This document shows, piece by piece, positions 24,927 to 33,426 of a stretch of DNA of 64,000 nt (positions are counted from its first letter, which is position 1; each line of letters starts with the position of its first letter). The stretch comes from Streptomyces sp. MH60. GTDB taxonomy: Bacteria > Actinomycetota > Actinomycetes > Streptomycetales > Streptomycetaceae. A program made the translations under genes and the position numbers. Under the pieces are notes generated by a model. The model saw only the letters and a program-made list of their open reading frames with translations. It made no database searches and was not told where the DNA came from. The stretch lies in assembly GCF_002939385.1 (NCBI RefSeq), contig NZ_MULI01000010.1, positions 1-64,000 on the forward strand. Reading direction: 5' to 3'.

Positions 24927-26144
24927 ATGCCGGACACACCGCGCAAGACCTACGCGGACCTCTTCCGCACCCCCGAGTTCAGCCCCCTCTTCCTCGCCTC
25001 CGCCGCCGGCATCGCCGCCCAGACGGTCAGCGGCCTCGCGCTCGGCACCCTGGTGTTCCGGGCGACGAACTCGCCGCTGCTGTCCGCGGTCAGCATGTTC
25101 GGTCCGGCGCTCGCCCAGGTGCTGGGCGCCACGCTCTTCCTCTCCGGCGCCGACCGGCTGCCGCCGCGCGCGACACTGGCGGGCCTCTCGCTCTCCTTCG
25201 CCGCCGCCACCGCGGCCCTCGCGCTGCCCGGCCTGCCGGTGTGGGCGATGCTCGTCATCGTCCTCGTCGAGGGGCTGATCGCCTCGCTCGGCGGCGGGGT
25301 CCGCTGGGGCCTGCTGACCGAGATCCTCGCCAAGGACGGGTACCTGACGGGGCGTTCGCTCTTCAACATGATGAGCGGCGTCATGCAGATCGCCGGTTAC
25401 GCGACCGGGGGCGTCCTGGTGACCCTGCTGTCGCCGCGCCTGTGTCTGCTGCTCGCGGCCGCCCTGTACGGCACCTCGGCCGCCCTCACCCTCCGCCTGA
25501 GCCACCGCCCGCCCCGGGTCTCCGGCCGCCCCTCCGTCACGGCCACCCGGCGGGCCAACGCCCTGCTCTGGTCGGCCCGTCCGCGCCGCCACGTGTACCT
25601 GGCCCTGTGGATCCCCAACGGCCTCGTCGTCGGCTGCGAGTCGCTGTTCGTCTCCTACGACCCGCGCGCCGCGGGCACGCTGTTCGCCTGCGGCGCGCTG
25701 GGCATGCTCGCCGGGGACGTGACGATCGGGCGGCTGCTGCCCGCCCGGCTGCGCCCGCGCCTCGGCGTCCCGCTCCTGGCGCTGCTGGCCGCCCCGTACC
25801 TGGTCCTCTTCCTGCGCCCGCCACTGCCGTTGACGGCCGTACTGGTCGCCCTGGCGTCGGTGGGCTTCGGCGCGAGTCTGGTGCAGCAGGAGCGCCTGGT
25901 GGCCCTGACCCCCGACGAACTCTCCGGGCACGCACTCGGGCTGCACTCCGCGGGGATGCTCACCCTGCAGGGCCTCGCCGCGACCCTGGCCGGCACGGTC
26001 GCCCAGTTCACCTCACCGGCGACGGCGATGTCGGTGATGGCGCTCGCCTCGCTCGCGGTGACGCTCACGCTGACGGTCGCGAGCCGGCGGGACGCACCCG
26101 ACGGCGGGCTGCTGCCGACGCGGGCGGCGGCACGGTCGGCGTGA
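24927..26144 (+). CDS. MFS transporter
   Basis: 405 aa with about 12 membrane segments (for example FLASAAGIAAQTVSGLALG, MLVIVLVEGLIASLGGGV, TAVLVALASVGFGASLVQQE). No soluble domains. Layout and divergence from an ArsR-like regulator suggest drug or metabolite efflux. The loop RATNSPLLSAVSMFGPALAQ and central cytoplasmic stretch (SGRPSVTATRRANALLWSAR) are typical of actinomycete 12-TM exporters. Substrate not predictable. Confidence 0.87.
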   Translation: MPDTPRKTYADLFRTPEFSPLFLASAAGIAAQTVSGLALGTLVFRATNSPLLSAVSMFGPALAQVLGATLFLSGADRLPPRATLAGLSLSFAAATAALALPGLPVWAMLVIVLVEGLIASLGGGVRWGLLTEILAKDGYLTGRSLFNMMSGVMQIAGYATGGVLVTLLSPRLCLLLAAALYGTSAALTLRLSHRPPRVSGRPSVTATRRANALLWSARPRRHVYLALWIPNGLVVGCESLFVSYDPRAAGTLFACGALGMLAGDVTIGRLLPARLRPRLGVPLLALLAAPYLVLFLRPPLPLTAVLVALASVGFGASLVQQERLVALTPDELSGHALGLHSAGMLTLQGLAATLAGTVAQFTSPATAMSVMALASLAVTLTLTVASRRDAPDGGLLPTRAAARSA

Positions 26145-26302
26145 GGTGCAGGTCCGAGGGGCGCGACTCGGCCTCGATTGGGTTGAGGACCGCTCGGGAA
26201 CTCCTGCGCGCACCGCCCCTTGCCTAGGGTGTGAAGCTGGGGAGGGCGCCTGAGGACAGGGAGAGGGCGGCTCTTGAGCGCTGCGACACCGGAGTAGTAG
26301 TC

Positions 26303-27412
26303 ATGACCGTCAAGAAGTCGCCGTCCGGTTCCGCGGCAGTCCTTTCCTGGATGCCCGTCGCCGCCATGGCCGTGATCGCCGTCGTGGACGTCACGATGGG
26401 ACCCGGGGTCGGCCTGCTGCCGCTGGTGTCGCTGGGCCCGGCCTTCGCCGGACTGGTCGGCGGCTGGCGGCGCACCGCGGTGATCGGACTGGCCGCGCTG
26501 CTGCTCTGCGTCGGCCTCGGGATGTACAACGGGCTCTTCGACCGCCCCCGCGGGTACACGGCCATGCTGTCGGTGGCCGGTGTGACCGGCGTCGGCATCG
26601 CGGCGGCCGTGATGCGCTCGCGCCGCGAGGCGGAGCTGGCCAGCGTGCGCTCGATCGCGGAGGTGGCCCAGCGGGTGCTGCTGCGCCCGGTGCCGCTGAC
26701 CGCGGGCCCGCTGCACGCGGCGGTCTCGTACACCTCGGCGGTCGCCGAGGCCCGGATCGGCGGCGACCTGTACGAGGTGGTCGCCTCGCCGCACGGCGTC
26801 CGCGTGATCGTGGGCGACGTGCAGGGCAAGGGCCTGGCCGCGGTGGAGACCGCGGCCCGGGTCCTCGGCGCCTTCCGGGAGGCGGCGTACGACGAGAAGG
26901 ACCTGGTCAAACTCGGTGAACGGCTGGAACGCAGCGTCGCCCGGGAGCTGAAGGAGGAGAAGTTCGTGACGGCGATCCTCGCCGAGATCGGCTACGACCA
27001 CCGGGTCGTCCTCCTGAACTACGGCCACCCGGCGCCGCTGATCGTCCACGCCGACGGCACCGCCGACTTCCCGGAGCCGCCCGGGTACGCCCTCCCGCTG
27101 GGCCTGGCCGCGGACGGCGGCCCCGGCCCGGACCCCTTCCCGGTGCCCTTCCGCCCCGGCGACCAACTGCTCCTCTACACCGACGGCGTCACGGAGGCCC
27201 GGGACGAGCGGGGCGGCTTCTACCCGCTCGCCGAGCGAACCCACCTCCTGAAGGAGCCCGACGTCCACCGCGCCCTGGAGGCCCTGCGCGAGGACCTGGT
27301 ACGGCACGCGGCGGGACCCCACCACGACGACGCGGCGATGCTGCTGCTGCGCTACCAGGGCGGGGACGGCGGCGCGTCGGGCGCCCCGAGCCTCCCGAAC
27401 GCTCCGGCGTGA
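26303..27412 (+). CDS. Membrane PP2C/SpoIIE-type serine phosphatase
   Basis: 369 aa from ATG 26303 (MTVKKSPSGSAAVLSWMP), preceded by GGAG. Three hydrophobic segments (~14-32, ~40-75, ~92-108) are followed by a SpoIIE/RsbU phosphatase domain (~145-355) with metal-binding motifs GGDLYEV, VGDVQGKG, YTDGVTEARD and HHDDAAML. Such enzymes dephosphorylate anti-anti-sigma factors and tune alternative sigma activity in Streptomyces. No partner kinase or anti-sigma gene lies adjacent. Confidence 0.92.
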   Translation: MTVKKSPSGSAAVLSWMPVAAMAVIAVVDVTMGPGVGLLPLVSLGPAFAGLVGGWRRTAVIGLAALLLCVGLGMYNGLFDRPRGYTAMLSVAGVTGVGIAAAVMRSRREAELASVRSIAEVAQRVLLRPVPLTAGPLHAAVSYTSAVAEARIGGDLYEVVASPHGVRVIVGDVQGKGLAAVETAARVLGAFREAAYDEKDLVKLGERLERSVARELKEEKFVTAILAEIGYDHRVVLLNYGHPAPLIVHADGTADFPEPPGYALPLGLAADGGPGPDPFPVPFRPGDQLLLYTDGVTEARDERGGFYPLAERTHLLKEPDVHRALEALREDLVRHAAGPHHDDAAMLLLRYQGGDGGASGAPSLPNAPA

Positions 27413-27434
27413 CGGCGGTCAGTCGTGGCGGCGG

Positions 27435-27960
27435 TCAGGCGTGGCGCGCACCGGCCGACGCCATGCCGAGCCAGGGGTGCGGGTTGCCCTCCCAGCACCA
27501 GCCGAGCTTCGGGGCGCGCTTGCTGGTCCAGAGCGCCGGGACCCGGCGGTCGCCGCACCGTGAACCGCCCAGTGAGAAGCACTTGTTCTTGACCAGGACC
27601 TCCGGGACCTGGGTCAGCAGGGCGATGCCCTCCGCGACGGTGAGCAGCGTGCGCCCCCGCTCCGCGGCGGTGGCCAGCGCGTCACCCGGCACGGCCCCGC
27701 AGAACTCCTCCCCGCGCTCGACGTCGAACAGCAGGTGGACACCGTCCGGTCCGGGCGGCCGGGTCGACTCGGTGCCGACGACCGTTCCAGGGAACCCGGT
27801 TCGAAGCTGCGGTCGACGAACCCGGGCAGCCGGCCGCCGTGCGGCGTGGTCAGCTCCATGGTCCGTTCGACCGGGGCGAGTTCGCGCCCCACGACCAGGA
27901 CGAAGGGGATCCGGCCGCTGACGGCAGGCTCCCGTCCCGCGTACGGGCCTGCCGTGGGGC
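27435..27960 (-). pseudogene. DUF5701-family gene, N-terminally truncated and frameshifted
   Basis: Two minus-strand frames encode consecutive parts of one protein. The upstream part reads RIPFVLVVGRELAPVERTME and GRLPGFVDRSFEPGSLER, then goes off frame near 27745-27790. The other frame continues DGVHLLFDVERGEEFCGAVP, LTVAEGIALLTQVPEVLVKN, RVPALWTSKRAPKLGWCWEG to the stop at 27435. These are the conserved DUF5701 blocks. The usual N-terminal ~40-50 residues are missing: the remnant starts almost at the vat stop codon. The function of the family is unknown. A sequencing error could explain the frameshift but not the missing N-terminus. Confidence 0.72.
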
Positions 27961-27993
27961 CGTTCGCGTGACGATCCTCGGGACCATCGGTGG

Positions 27994-28620
27994 TCAGGGG
28001 CGCTCCTTCGTGGCGATCGCCTCGATCTCGGCCGGGGTGCCCGACATGATCGTCCGTACGTGGCGGGTGACCAGCTCGACCGGCCAGTCCCACCACGCGG
28101 CCCGCCGCAGCCGCGCGACGTCCTCGGCGTCGTACCGGGTACGGATCGGCCGCGCCGGACTGCCGCCGACCACGGTGTACGGCGGTACGTCGGCGGTGAC
28201 CAGCGACCCGGCGGCGATGATCGCGCCGTCCCCGATGCGCACACCGGGCATGACGGTGGCGCCGTAGCCGAACCACACGTCGTTGCCGACGACGGTGTCG
28301 CCGCGGCTGGGCATGCCGGTGACCAGATCGAGCGTGGCCTCGCCCCAGGCGCCGCCGAACATGGTGAACGGGAACGTCGACACGCCCATGGTGGGGTGCT
28401 CGGCCCCGGCCATCAGGAACCGGGTGCCGGTGGCGATCGCGCAGTACTTGCCGATGATCAGCCGCTCCGGGCCGTAGGCGTAGAGCACGTTGCGGGTCTC
28501 GAAGGCGGTGGCGTCGTCGGGATCGTCGTAGTAGGTGAAGTCGCCCACCTGGATCCGCTCGTCCGTGACGAGCGGCTTGAGGAGGACGACGCGCGGGTGC
28601 TGCGCGAGGGGGTGCAGCAC
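27994..28620 (-). CDS. Vat-type streptogramin A (xenobiotic) O-acetyltransferase
   Basis: 208 aa from GTG 28620, close to the ~209-219 aa of Vat(A)-Vat(D). The start region [20 protein letters not shown] leads into VGDFTYYDD, which aligns with the VGEYSYYD block of Vat enzymes. Left-handed beta-helix hexapeptide repeats ([41 protein letters not shown]) form the trimeric acyltransferase. The catalytic His lies in [16 protein letters not shown]. The C-terminal WWDWPVELV is also typical. It would acetylate the hydroxyl of group A streptogramins with acetyl-CoA. It starts 41 nt after the vgb-like stop, so both are probably co-transcribed. Confidence 0.85.
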   Translation of the reverse strand: MLHPLAQHPRVVLLKPLVTDERIQVGDFTYYDDPDDATAFETRNVLYAYGPERLIIGKYCAIATGTRFLMAGAEHPTMGVSTFPFTMFGGAWGEATLDLVTGMPSRGDTVVGNDVWFGYGATVMPGVRIGDGAIIAAGSLVTADVPPYTVVGGSPARPIRTRYDAEDVARLRRAAWWDWPVELVTRHVRTIMSGTPAEIEAIATKERP

Positions 28621-28661
28621 GCCGGGGTCGGGGACGGCACCCGGATCGGGCGCGGGACCGG

Positions 28662-29564
28662 TCAGGACGGGACCTCGATTCTGGCCAGGGAGCCGGTTTC
28701 CAGGGCACACCACAGGGCGCCGCCGTGCGCGGCGATGCCGTGCGGTTCGCCGTCGGCACGGGAGAGCGCGTACGAGGTGAGGCGGCCGTCGACGGTGATC
28801 CGGCCGACCCGGCCACTGCCCCACTCGGTGAACCACAGCGCCCCGTCGGGCCCCGCCGTCACCGCGTGCGGCTTGGCCGCGGGGTCGGACAGCGGGTACT
28901 CGGTGATGTCTCCGGCCACGGTGATCCGGCCGATCCGCCCGGCGCCGATCTCGGTGAACCACAGGGCGCCGTCGGGCCCCGCGGCGATGCCCACCGGCGC
29001 GGCGCCCTCCGTCGGCAGCGGGTACGCGGTGCCGCGGCCGTCGGTGGTCAGCCGTCCGACGGCGTTTCCCTGGTTGAGGGTGAACCACAGGGCGCCGTCC
29101 GGTCCGGTGGTGAGGGCGGACGGGAAGGCGCCGGGCGCCGCGTACTCGGTGACGTCGCCGTCCACCGTGACGCGGCCGACGCGGTCGGCCGAGGAGAGCG
29201 TGAACCACATGGCCCCGTCCGGCCCGGCCGTGATCCCGAACGGTCCGCCCTCGGGCGTGAGGGGTGCGAAGGAGGAGTAGTCGCCGTCCGGGGTGATCCG
29301 GCCGATGCGGTGCGTCCGGTACTCGGTGAACCACAGGGCGCCGTCGGGTCCCGGCGCGATCACGGTCGGTCCGTCGCCGACCGGGTGGACGGTGACCCGC
29401 CCGTCGTCCGGGTCCCTGCGGGCGACGGCGCCCCGGTGGACGAGCGTGAACCACAGGGCGCCGTCCGGACCCTCGGCGAGTGCGTAGGGGCCGGCGTCCG
29501 CGTCGCTCACAGTGAACTCGCGTACGGAGTCGGTGCTGTCGTACCTCTCGGTGAATTCGTTCAT
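28662..29564 (-). CDS. vgb: Virginiamycin B lyase (Vgb-type streptogramin B hydrolase/lyase)
   Basis: 300 aa, the size of Vgb. Seven-bladed propeller built of repeats [11 protein letters not shown] separated by ~42 residues (seen seven times). The putative active-site residues equivalent to Staphylococcus Vgb are present: His in [19 protein letters not shown] with its Glu, and His/Glu in [20 protein letters not shown]. Vgb opens the lactone ring of group B streptogramins by elimination. It is first in a probable operon with the Vat-like gene and diverges from a TetR gene over a short AT-rich interval. No clear Shine-Dalgarno precedes the ATG. Confidence 0.87.
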   Translation of the reverse strand: MNEFTERYDSTDSVREFTVSDADAGPYALAEGPDGALWFTLVHRGAVARRDPDDGRVTVHPVGDGPTVIAPGPDGALWFTEYRTHRIGRITPDGDYSSFAPLTPEGGPFGITAGPDGAMWFTLSSADRVGRVTVDGDVTEYAAPGAFPSALTTGPDGALWFTLNQGNAVGRLTTDGRGTAYPLPTEGAAPVGIAAGPDGALWFTEIGAGRIGRITVAGDITEYPLSDPAAKPHAVTAGPDGALWFTEWGSGRVGRITVDGRLTSYALSRADGEPHGIAAHGGALWCALETGSLARIEVPS

Positions 29565-29633
29565 CGAGAGTAAGTTTATCTATGGGCTATTCTTACCGTC
29601 AACGTAAAAATATCACCGAGGTAAGTTTTTCCC
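29565..29633. promoter_or_regulatory. AT-rich divergent promoter/operator between vgb and tetR
   Basis: This 69-bp interval is strikingly AT-rich compared with its surroundings. It contains the direct repeat TAAGTTT (near 29572 and 29622) and an imperfect palindrome TTACCGTCAACGTAA (29593-29607), a plausible TetR operator controlling both directions. Confidence 0.55.
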
Positions 29634-30281
29634 ATGGACCCGAACGACACACCGGTTCTGGGCCTGCGCGAGGCCAAGAAGCGCGAGACGCGGCAGCTGG
29701 TCTCCGACCACGCCACCAGGCTCTTCATCGAGCGCGGCTTCGAGCAGACGACGATCGCCGAGATCGCCGACGCCGCACGGGTCGCCAAGAAGACGGTGAC
29801 GAACTACTTCCCGCGCAAGGAGGACCTGGCCCTGGACCACCAGGACGAGTTCGTCGCCGCCCTGGCCACCACCGTGAGGGCGCGCGGCACCGACGAGACC
29901 CCCCTGACGGCCCTGCGCCGCGCCTTCCTGGCGGCGGTGGCGGCCCAGGACCCGGTCGCGGGCTTCGCCGGCCGGGCCTTCACCCGCATGATCGCCGACA
30001 GCCCCACCCTCACCTCGTGCCTGCGCGGCCTCCACGACCGGCGGGAGGAGGAGCTGACCGCGGCCCTGGCCGACACGACGGACACCCCGCCCGACGACAT
30101 CACCCCCCGCACGGCCGCGGCCCTGCTGGGCGGCGTCCACCGCGTCCTGTTCACCCGCATCCAGGAACTGACCCTGGCGGGGCGCACCAACCCGGAGATC
30201 GCCGAGATGCTGGCACGGGAGGCTCCCCGGGCCTTCGGCCTGCTGACCCCGGCCCTCGCGGAGTACGGACGCCGGGCCTAG
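29634..30281 (+). CDS. TetR-family regulator divergent from vgb-vat
   Basis: 215 aa from ATG 29634. N-terminal TetR helix-turn-helix: RLFIERGFEQTTIAEIADAA then RVAKKTVTNYFPRKEDLAL. The C-terminal ligand domain is helical (TALRRAFLAAVAAQDPVAGF ... LAREAPRAFGLLTP). Its placement against the streptogramin lyase/acetyltransferase pair suggests it represses them until an inducer binds. Ligand identity is inference only. Confidence 0.88.
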   Translation: MDPNDTPVLGLREAKKRETRQLVSDHATRLFIERGFEQTTIAEIADAARVAKKTVTNYFPRKEDLALDHQDEFVAALATTVRARGTDETPLTALRRAFLAAVAAQDPVAGFAGRAFTRMIADSPTLTSCLRGLHDRREEELTAALADTTDTPPDDITPRTAAALLGGVHRVLFTRIQELTLAGRTNPEIAEMLAREAPRAFGLLTPALAEYGRRA

Positions 30282-30317
30282 GAGTGTCGTACGGGGGCCG
30301 GTACCGTCCGGAGGCGG

Positions 30318-31460
30318 TCACCGGCGACGCGAGTTGAGGCGGGCGGCCTGGCGCGTGAGGTGGTCGCGTTCGGCGAGGTCGGGCGCCTTGTGGGCCGCCT
30401 CGGCGTACAGCCGCGCCGCCGTGTCCAGGTCGCCGTCGCGCTCGTGCAGGTACGCCGCCACCGCGGTGTGACGGGGCAGCGCGTCGTCCAGCGCGGCGAG
30501 CGCCGCCAGCCCGGCGCGCGGGCCGTCGGCCTCCCCGACGGCGACCGCGCGGTTGAGCCGGACGACGGGGTTGTCGGTGAGGCGCGCGAGTTCGTCGTAC
30601 CACTCCACGATCTGCACCCAGTCGGTCTCCTCGGCGGTGGGCGCGTCGGCGTGCAGGGCGGCGATGGCGGCCTGGGCCTGGAACTCGCCCAGCCGGTCCC
30701 GCGCGAGCGCCGCCTGCAGGATCCGTACGCCCTCGGCGATGGACGCGGTGTCCCACCGGCCGCGGTCCTGCTGGGCGAGCGGGACCAGACTGCCGTCGGG
30801 CGCGGTCCGGGCGGCCCGCCGCGCATGGTGGAGCAGCATCAGCGCCAGCAGCCCCGCCACCTCCGGGTGGTCGACCGAGGCCGCGAGCTGCCGGGTGAGC
30901 CGGATGGCCTCGGCGGCGAGGTCGACGTCACCGGAGTAGCCCTCGTTGAAGACGAGGTAGAGGACGCGCAGCACGGTGGCGACATCGCCGGGCCGGTCGA
31001 ACCGGACGCCGGAGACGGTGCGCTTGGCCCGGCTGATCCGCTGCGCCATGGTCGCCTCGGGCACCAGGTACGCCTGGGCGATCTGCCGGGTGGTCAGCCC
31101 GCCGACCGCGCGCAGGGTGAGCGCGACGGCCGAGGACGGCGTCAGCGAGGGGTGCGCGCACAGGAAGTAGAGCTGGAGCGTGTCGTCCACGTCGGGCGCC
31201 GGGCCGGGCACCGGCTCCTCCTCGACGCGGTCCTCGCGCCGGCGGCGGGCGGTGTCGGCGCGGGCCGCGTCGAGGAACCGCCGCCAGGCCACGGTGACCA
31301 GCCACCCCTTGGGGTCCCGCGGCGGATCGTCCGGCCATCCGCGGACCGCCTCGACCAGCGCGTCCTGGACCGCGTCCTCGGCCGCCGCGAAGTCGGCTCC
31401 GCGGCGGACGAGGACGGTCAGCACGCTGGGCGTGAGGCTCCTGATCAGGGCCTCGTCCAT
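30318..31460 (-). CDS. ECF sigma factor, ECF42 group (SigJ-like with C-terminal TPR extension)
   Basis: 380 aa, twice the length of a simple ECF sigma. Region 2 spans ~15-75 (FAAAEDAVQDALVEAVRGWP, DPKGWLVTVAWRRFLDAARA) and region 4 ~105-165 (ALTLRAVGGLTTRQIAQAYL, PEATMAQRISRAKR). The remaining ~210 residues are a helical/TPR-type extension (YLVFNEGYSGD, NPVVRLNRAVAVGE, AAYLHERDGDLDTA) that defines ECF42. The group has no anti-sigma factor and is paired with DGPF proteins, exactly as here: the DGPF gene ends 7 nt upstream of the sigma start. Confidence 0.92.
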   Translation of the reverse strand: MDEALIRSLTPSVLTVLVRRGADFAAAEDAVQDALVEAVRGWPDDPPRDPKGWLVTVAWRRFLDAARADTARRRREDRVEEEPVPGPAPDVDDTLQLYFLCAHPSLTPSSAVALTLRAVGGLTTRQIAQAYLVPEATMAQRISRAKRTVSGVRFDRPGDVATVLRVLYLVFNEGYSGDVDLAAEAIRLTRQLAASVDHPEVAGLLALMLLHHARRAARTAPDGSLVPLAQQDRGRWDTASIAEGVRILQAALARDRLGEFQAQAAIAALHADAPTAEETDWVQIVEWYDELARLTDNPVVRLNRAVAVGEADGPRAGLAALAALDDALPRHTAVAAYLHERDGDLDTAARLYAEAAHKAPDLAERDHLTRQAARLNSRRR

Positions 31461-31467
31461 CGGTGGG

Positions 31468-31875
31468 TCACTCCGTGACGGTGGAGTGCGCGCCCATGAA
31501 CGGACGCAGCTCCAGCCACTCGTGGATCGGCTTCCCGCCCGCGCCCGGGGCGGCGGACAGCTCCCCGGCCAGCTCGACGGCGCGCTCGTAGCTGTCGACG
31601 TCGATCACCATCCAGCCGGCGATGAGGTCCTTGGTCTCGGCGAACGGCCCGTCGGTGACCGGCGGCCTGCCCTCACCGTCGTACCGGACCCACGCCCCCT
31701 CGGGGGCGAGCGCCTGCCCCTCGACGAACTCGCCCGTCTTCTCGAGCCGGTCCGCGAAGTCCTGCATGTACTGCATGTGGGCGGAGATCTCCTCCGGCGT
31801 CCACTGGTCCATCGGCACGCCGTTGACCGACTCCGGGGCGCCTCGGTAGTGCTTGAGCAGCAGGTACTTGGCCAT
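31468..31875 (-). CDS. YCII/DGPF-domain protein, partner of ECF42 sigma
   Basis: 135 aa (MAKYLLLKHYRGAPESVNG). It has the eponymous DGPFAETKD motif (near residue 90) within the YCII-related ferredoxin-like fold: LLLKHYRG strand, EISAHMQYMQDFADRLEKTG helix, AGWMVIDVDSYERAVELAGE. Genes of this type are the usual targets and neighbours of ECF42 sigma factors; their biochemical role is unknown. It is the first gene of the two-gene operon. Confidence 0.92.
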   Translation of the reverse strand: MAKYLLLKHYRGAPESVNGVPMDQWTPEEISAHMQYMQDFADRLEKTGEFVEGQALAPEGAWVRYDGEGRPPVTDGPFAETKDLIAGWMVIDVDSYERAVELAGELSAAPGAGGKPIHEWLELRPFMGAHSTVTE

Positions 31876-31926
31876 GATCGTCTCCTAGGTGCTGATGCGG
31901 CCCATTGTGGCCTCGTTCACCCCTGG

Positions 31927-31953
31927 GACGGAGCGGGGCGCGCGTTCTCGACA
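31927..31953 (-). promoter_or_regulatory. Putative ECF42-dependent promoter
   Basis: On the minus strand TGTCGA (31953-31948) is followed after 17 nt by CGTC (31930-31927). This matches the ECF42 target motif described for Streptomyces (TGTCGA in -35, CG[A/T]C in -10). It lies ~55-80 nt upstream of the DGPF start and points to autoregulation of the DGPF-sigma operon. Confidence 0.65.
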
Positions 31954-31992
31954 CGGCGGGACGGCCGGACGGAATTTTTTTCCGGAACTTCC

Positions 31993-32601
31993 TCAGCCTG
32001 CCTCCGGGACGGGTGCCGAGACCTCCCTCAGCACCCCTTCCACGCCGTGCAGGAAGGTCTCGGACACCAGCTCCGGATCGAAGAGGCACCCGGCGGCCAT
32101 CGCCCCGTCCCGGAGCATGACGAGGTGCCGCCCGGCGGCGTCGGCGGGCACGTCCCCGTCGCCGGCCCGTGCCAGCAGCTCCGTGACGGTCTCCAGGAAC
32201 CACTGCCGGTGGGCCAGTACCGCCCGGTGCACCGGGTGGGCGGGGTCGGGGTACTCGGCCACGGCGTTGAGGAAGGCGCAGCCGCGGAAACCGGGGGACC
32301 GGATCCCGTCGACGAGGGACCGGGCGACGGCCCGGACCTGCCCGGCGGCCGAGGGAGTACTGCCCACGGCCGCGGCCACCTGCCCCCGGATGCCCTGGTC
32401 GGCCTGGCCGAGGTAGGCGAGGACGAGGTCTTCCTTGCCCGAGAAGTGCCGGTACAGCGTGGCCCGGGTGACCTGCGCCTCGGCGGTGATCCGGTCGATG
32501 CCGACGGAGTGGATCCCCTCGGCGTAGAAGATCTTCGTGGCCGTGCCGAGCAGGCGGGCTCGCGCTGCGGAGGTGGGGCGGGCTGCTGCGCTCGGACTCA
32601 T
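31993..32601 (-). CDS. TetR-family regulator divergent from DUF308 gene
   Basis: 202 aa from ATG 32601. N-terminal HTH: KIFYAEGIHSVGIDRITAEA then QVTRATLYRHFSGKEDLVLA. The C-terminal domain (FRGCAFLNAVAEYPDPAHPV, HRAVLAHRQWFLETVTELLA) matches TetR_C subfamilies that sense small hydrophobic compounds. The divergent interval holds a perfect 19-bp inverted repeat pair, almost certainly its operator. It likely autoregulates and represses the adjacent membrane protein. Confidence 0.9.
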   Translation of the reverse strand: MSPSAAARPTSAARARLLGTATKIFYAEGIHSVGIDRITAEAQVTRATLYRHFSGKEDLVLAYLGQADQGIRGQVAAAVGSTPSAAGQVRAVARSLVDGIRSPGFRGCAFLNAVAEYPDPAHPVHRAVLAHRQWFLETVTELLARAGDGDVPADAAGRHLVMLRDGAMAAGCLFDPELVSETFLHGVEGVLREVSAPVPEAG

Positions 32602-32623
32602 GCGGCCACCGTACCAAGGTGGC

Positions 32624-32698
32624 GAGGTAGAACGTTCGGTCTTGACAGCGGCGGCGGGGAGGCCGTTGACTGCGTGAAGAGACCGAACGTTCTACCTC
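32624..32698. promoter_or_regulatory. Twin operator: perfect 19-bp inverted repeat in the TetR/DUF308 divergon
   Basis: GAGGTAGAACGTTCGGTCT at 32624-32642 recurs as its exact reverse complement at 32680-32698, 37 nt apart. Each arm contains the palindrome GAACGTTC, so each could bind one TetR dimer. The left arm lies before the TetR gene; the right arm overlaps a plausible -10 zone for the DUF308 gene (TTGACT at ~32666). Confidence 0.8.
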
Positions 32699-32785
32699 AT
32701 CGCCTGCCGCATCACGTGTCTCCTCACGTGTCTCCTCCCCTTCCTCATCGCACGCCGCATGCACGCCTCACCGAAAGGCACTCCC

Positions 32786-33349
32786 GTGGACACCGTCGTC
32801 GTCGCACCGCCCGCCAGCGTTCCCGTCACCCTCCGGAAGCTGTACTTCCGCCGCTTCGCGTTCGCCGCCGTATGGGCCGCCCTGCTCTTCGCCACCGCCG
32901 ACGAGCTGGGCCCGCTGAGCACCGCACTGCTGCTGGTCTACCCGCTGTTCGACGTGGCGGCCGCGGTCGTCGACGTCCGGTCGGCGAAGGCGAACGGCGG
33001 CCCGGTCACCCTCCTGTACGCGAACATCGCGATCAGCTCCCTGACGGTCCTCGCCCTGGCCCTCGCCGCGACCTCGGGCATCCCGGCCGTCCTGCGCGTC
33101 TGGGGCGCGTGGGCCGTCACCGCGGGCATCGTCCAGCTCGTCGCGGGCGCCGTCCGCCGGCACCTGGGCGGGCAGTGGCCGATGATCGTCAGCGGCGCCA
33201 TCTCGACGCTCGCCGGCCTCTCGTTCGTCACCCAGGCCGGCGCCGACGACCCGTCGCTGGGCAGCCTCGCGGGCTACGCCTTCCTCGGCGGCGTCTTCTT
33301 CCTGGCCGCCGCCCTCCGTCTGGCCCGCGGGGCACGTCACCCGGCCTGA
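32786..33349 (+). CDS. HdeD/DUF308-like membrane protein
   Basis: 187 aa from GTG 32786 (VDTVVVAPPASVPVTLRKLY), preceded by GAAAGG; an in-frame ATG at 32759 would add nine residues without a better ribosome site. Six hydrophobic segments pair as three hairpins (FAFAAVWAALLFATADELG, STALLLVYPLFDVAAAVV, NIAISSLTVLALALAAT, VWGAWAVTAGIVQLVAGAV, MIVSGAISTLAGLSFVTQ, GYAFLGGVFFLAAALRLA). This six-helix layout with W-x-x-x-x-G repeats resembles HdeD/DUF308 stress proteins. It is probably the regulated target of the divergent TetR. Confidence 0.8.
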   Translation: MDTVVVAPPASVPVTLRKLYFRRFAFAAVWAALLFATADELGPLSTALLLVYPLFDVAAAVVDVRSAKANGGPVTLLYANIAISSLTVLALALAATSGIPAVLRVWGAWAVTAGIVQLVAGAVRRHLGGQWPMIVSGAISTLAGLSFVTQAGADDPSLGSLAGYAFLGGVFFLAAALRLARGARHPA

Positions 33350-33426
33350 GGACGCGTGGTGTGACTCCGCGCCGGTCGAGCACTCGTGCGGTACGGGGGA
33401 GCCGCGAGCGACGGAGGGAGCAGACC

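Noticed and set aside
27994..29454. 486-codon minus frame fusing an N-terminal extension to the Vat protein
   Set aside because: The first ~278 codons are Arg/Gly/His-rich shadow sequence across vgb; Vat homology begins only after GTG 28620.
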